Below are positions 61,007 through 64,000 of a DNA stretch of 64,000 nucleotides, piece after piece. The translations under genes were made by a program, and so were the position numbers. Source of the DNA: Cucumis sativus (lineage: Eukaryota > Streptophyta > Magnoliopsida > Cucurbitales > Cucurbitaceae). The first letter of the stretch is position 1, and the number at the start of each line of letters is the position of its first letter. The notes beneath the pieces were generated by a model. It made no database searches, was not told the origin of the DNA, and saw nothing but the letters and a program-made list of their open reading frames with translations. Location: NCBI RefSeq assembly GCF_000004075.3, contig NC_026655.2, positions 5,394,001 through 5,458,000 on the forward strand, in the 5' to 3' direction.

Positions 61007-63894
61007 ATGGCTCCATCAAGCTTAACCAAAACCGCCATATCCACAATCCCCACCTTCCTCGACACTACTCCTTCACTCAATAATCTCTCAATCACTTTAA
61101 AAGCTTCAGAGTTTCTCGCCAATGGCTACCATTTCTCACCCATGTTCCTCCCAATATCATCTCAACTCCTTCCCCATTCAAAACCAACAACTCCCTCCTT
61201 GGCTGCTTCATTGGGTTCGACGCTACCGAGCCCAAAAGCTCCCACTTGGTTCCTATCGGCAACCTCAAAGGCATAAGATTTTCAAGCCTCTTCCGGTTCA
61301 AAGTCTGGTGGACCACCCACTGGGTCGGCACGTGCGGCCGTGACATCCAACATGAGACACAGATGATGATACTCGACACAAATCATCACGGCCGTCCATA
61401 TGTTCTCCTCCTACCCATCTTAGAAGGAGCTTTTAGATGTTCTTTGCGTTCTGGTGATGAAAACGATGACAGCGTGGCTATGTGGGTTGAAAGTGGGTCC
61501 ACGACTGTCCACGCGTCCAGTTTCAGAAGCTGCTTGTACATGCAAGTCGGAGATGATCCGTACAGTTTGCTCAAAGAAGCTATGAAAGTAGTCAAACTTC
61601 ATTTAGGGACTTTTAAGCTTCTACATGAGAAGACCCCACCTCCTATTGTGGACAAATTTGGGTGGTGTACGTGGGATGCATTCTATCTTAAGGTGAACCC
61701 TCAGGGGATTAAGATAGGTGTCAAGTGTTTAGTGGATGGTGGTTGTCCGCCAGGGATGATTTTGATCGATGATGGGTGGCAATCTATTGCTCATGATGCT
61801 GATTCATTCACAGATCATCATCAGGAAGCTATGGATCTAACGGCTGCAGGGGAACAGATGCCTTGTAGGCTAATCAAATTTGAAGAGAATTACAAGTTTA
61901 GAGACTATGGAAGTGATGGGAAGGGAGTTGGTGTAGGATTGGGTGCCTTTGTGAGAGACTTGAAGGAAGAGTTTAGGACAATTGAGAATGTGTATGTGTG
62001 GCATGCGCTTTGTGGGTATTGGGGTGGGATTAGACCCAATGTGCCTAGAATGCCTCTGTCAAGGGTCGTTATTCCTAAGCTGTCACAGGGGTTAGAGAAG
62101 ACAATGGAGGATTTGGCTGTGGACAAGATTGTCAATAATGGGATTGGATTGGTTCCGCCTGAGCTAGCCCATGAAATGTATGATGGACTCCATTCCCACC
62201 TCCAGTCAGCGGGCATCGACGGCGTTAAGGTTGATGTTATTCATGTAAGTTTTCTGAAAAGTCCACCCCAGCTTTCTTATCCTGCATTTGTTTTTTCCAT
62301 CAGCATAATTCATAGTAATGATATTGATGATATTTAGTAATGAAACAAGTTAAAAAACAGTTTCAGAAGTTGCATTTAAAGTATTATTTACCATCTAGTT
62401 ATGATGATTGAAGTTTTGAGGAATACTAAAACCTAACAGAGGAGATAGAAAATGTGTAACAAGTTTGTGAACTACTCTTGATTTTGTATCTAGCAGTTAA
62501 ATGAATGCTTTAAAAAGTCTCTATACTAGGTCCTCGACATATTTAGAGGAGATAGAAAGCTGGTTGGAATGTTTCTAATTCCTACTTCTGTGATCTATCA
62601 TACAGTTGCTTGAAATGATATCCGAGGAATTTGGAGGTCGAATCGAGCTGGCCAAAGCTTATTACAAAGCACTCACTGCATCTATAAAGAAACATTTACA
62701 AGGAAATGGTGCTATTGCTAGCATGGAGCACTGCAATGACTTCATGTACCTTGGAACAGAGGCCATAGCTCTTGGACGTGTTGGTATGGAAACCCCACCT
62801 TGCTTTCAGCTAAATTTTGCAAATCACCATCAACTCTTTGTATGTTTATACTATTCTTCTGTTTACAGGAGATGATTTCTGGACAGTGGATCCTTCTGGA
62901 GATCCATATTGGCTACAAGGGTGTCACATGGTGCACTGTGCCTACAATAGCTTGTGGATGGGCAATATAATTCACCCAGATTGGGACATGTTTCAATCAA
63001 CACACCCTTGCGCTGAATTCCACGCAGCTTCGCGAGCTATCTCCGGTGGACCAATATATGTAAGTGACTCGGTCGGTAAGCATAACTTTAATTTACTCAA
63101 AAGGTTAGTTTTGCCTGATGGTTCAATACTGCGATGTCAACACTATGCCCTACCTACAAGAGACTGTCTGTTTGAAGACCCTCTTCATGATGGCAAAACC
63201 ATGCTCAAAATTTGGAACCTCAATAAAGTAAGACATAACAAACCCTTCTCTTGACCATCTCGTTTTAATGCTCAAATTTTGGGTGTGGCATTTAATAAAA
63301 AATCTTGTGGTCATTTTTCAACAGTTCACTGGCACATTGGGTCTGTTTAATTGTCAAGGAGGAGGGTGGTGTCCCAAGACTAGGAAAAACAGAAGGACAT
63401 CCGAGTACGCACGTACACTAACCTGCGTCGCTGGGCCAAAAGATATCGAGTGGAACAATGGGAAAAATCCCATTTCTCTAAAGGGGGTGAACTTGTTTGC
63501 CATATACATGATTCGAGACAAGAAACTAAAGCTATTGAAGACATCAGAAAATTTAGAATTTACCATCGCGCCATTAGAATATGAACTGCTTGTAGTTTCC
63601 CCTGCCACAGTTTTATCAAAACCAAACATGGAATTTGCTCCAATTGGATTGGTGAACATGCTGAATTGTGGGGGTGCAATAGAATCACTAGAAATTGATG
63701 AAAATGAAGGTTTGGTAAAAGTCGGAGTCAGGGGTTGCGGAGAGATGAGAGTGTTTGCTTCGAATGAGCCCATAAACTGCAAGATGGAGGGAGAAGATGT
63801 AGAGTTTGAATATGATGATGATGATAAAATGGTGAAGCTCCAAATCCCATGGCCAAGCTCTTCAAAATTGTCCATAATTGAGTATCAATTTTGA
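61007..63894 (+). CDS. RFS: Raffinose synthase (galactinol-sucrose galactosyltransferase), apparent 1-bp frameshift
   Basis: GH36-family enzyme that moves galactose from galactinol to sucrose to make raffinose, a step towards the phloem-transported oligosaccharides of cucurbits; cytosolic. Exons: 61007-62244, 62606-62783, 62869-63227, 63325-63894, about 781 codons if one frame is assumed. Family blocks: FRFKVWWTTHWVG, VDKFGWCTWDAFYL, LIDDGWQSI, GVKVDVIH with the nucleophile Asp, ASMEHCNDFM, DDFW with the likely acid/base, GGPIYVSDSVGKHNF and LPTRDCLFEDPL. The start (MAPSSLTKT) and residues through FLANGYHF are in one frame, but the expected FLTHVPPNI continuation is in another: one T appears to be missing in a T run near 61132. 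The loop read SGDPYWLQG also lacks three residues found in typical family members. It could be a real defective allele or paralogue, or a base-calling error. Confidence 0.88.
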
Positions 63895-64000
63895 GGTTAA
63901 AAAAAACTCTGTTCTACAAACTTCCTATGTAAAGGAGGATGATAAATATGTAATGTCTAAACTTCCTATGTCCGGATGACTCTCAGCTTTTGTTTGTAAG

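Noticed and set aside
60819-61025. Upstream ORF overlapping the raffinose synthase ATG
   Set aside because: It starts upstream of the likely TATA box, so most of it is probably not transcribed.

Overview
The window is nuclear DNA of a flowering plant. Genes are split by AT-rich GT-AG introns, intergenic DNA is AT-rich with microsatellites and small non-autonomous repeats, and nearly every gene belongs to a plant-specific or plant-typical family. The repeat style, and a raffinose synthase gene resembling those I remember from cucumber, suggest a eudicot, probably a cucurbit (Cucumis-like). That placement is inference. I see no bacterial, organellar or CRISPR features.

Layout, left to right. 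114-2135 (+): 3' part of plastid anthranilate phosphoribosyltransferase. 3231-4913 (-): class I glutaredoxin GRXC1. 6527-12240 (-): a 13-exon gene for a 1083-residue secretory-pathway protein with Ig-like repeats and many membrane spans. 15760-18609 (-): single-exon GSO1-like LRR receptor without a kinase domain. 23366-28113 (-): putative plastid membrane protein (EMB2759-like). 29023-30952 (+): APY6-type apyrase. 31343-32163 (-): SOUL haem-binding protein. 34311-35787 (-): UAS-UBX protein of the PUX10/FAF2 type. 44965-47028 (+): neprosin-family secreted peptidase. 49326-52650 (-): full-length LRR receptor kinase of the RGI clade. 58006-58166 (+): an orphan first exon with a housekeeping-type promoter. 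61007-63894 (+): raffinose synthase whose first exon carries an apparent one-base frameshift.

The genes do not form a pathway or cluster. They cover tryptophan synthesis, thiol redox, peptide perception, endomembrane nucleotide hydrolysis, ER or lipid-droplet protein turnover and phloem-sugar synthesis, and look like an ordinary gene-order segment. Two divergent or upstream regions carry site II (TGGGCY) promoter motifs. Large gene-free blocks (about 12.2-15.8, 18.6-23.4, 35.8-45.0 and 52.7-58.0 kb) contain simple repeats, short exact tandem duplications, a probable MITE, a possible foldback element and old repeat scraps, but no long transposon ORFs.

I did not find a convincing undescribed multi-gene system. 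The points most worth a second look are the frameshifted raffinose synthase with its three-residue gap, the kinase-less GSO-like receptor, the UBX protein that lacks a UBA domain, the Ig-repeat polytopic membrane protein with a probable GC-AG intron, and the orphan exon at 58.0 kb.
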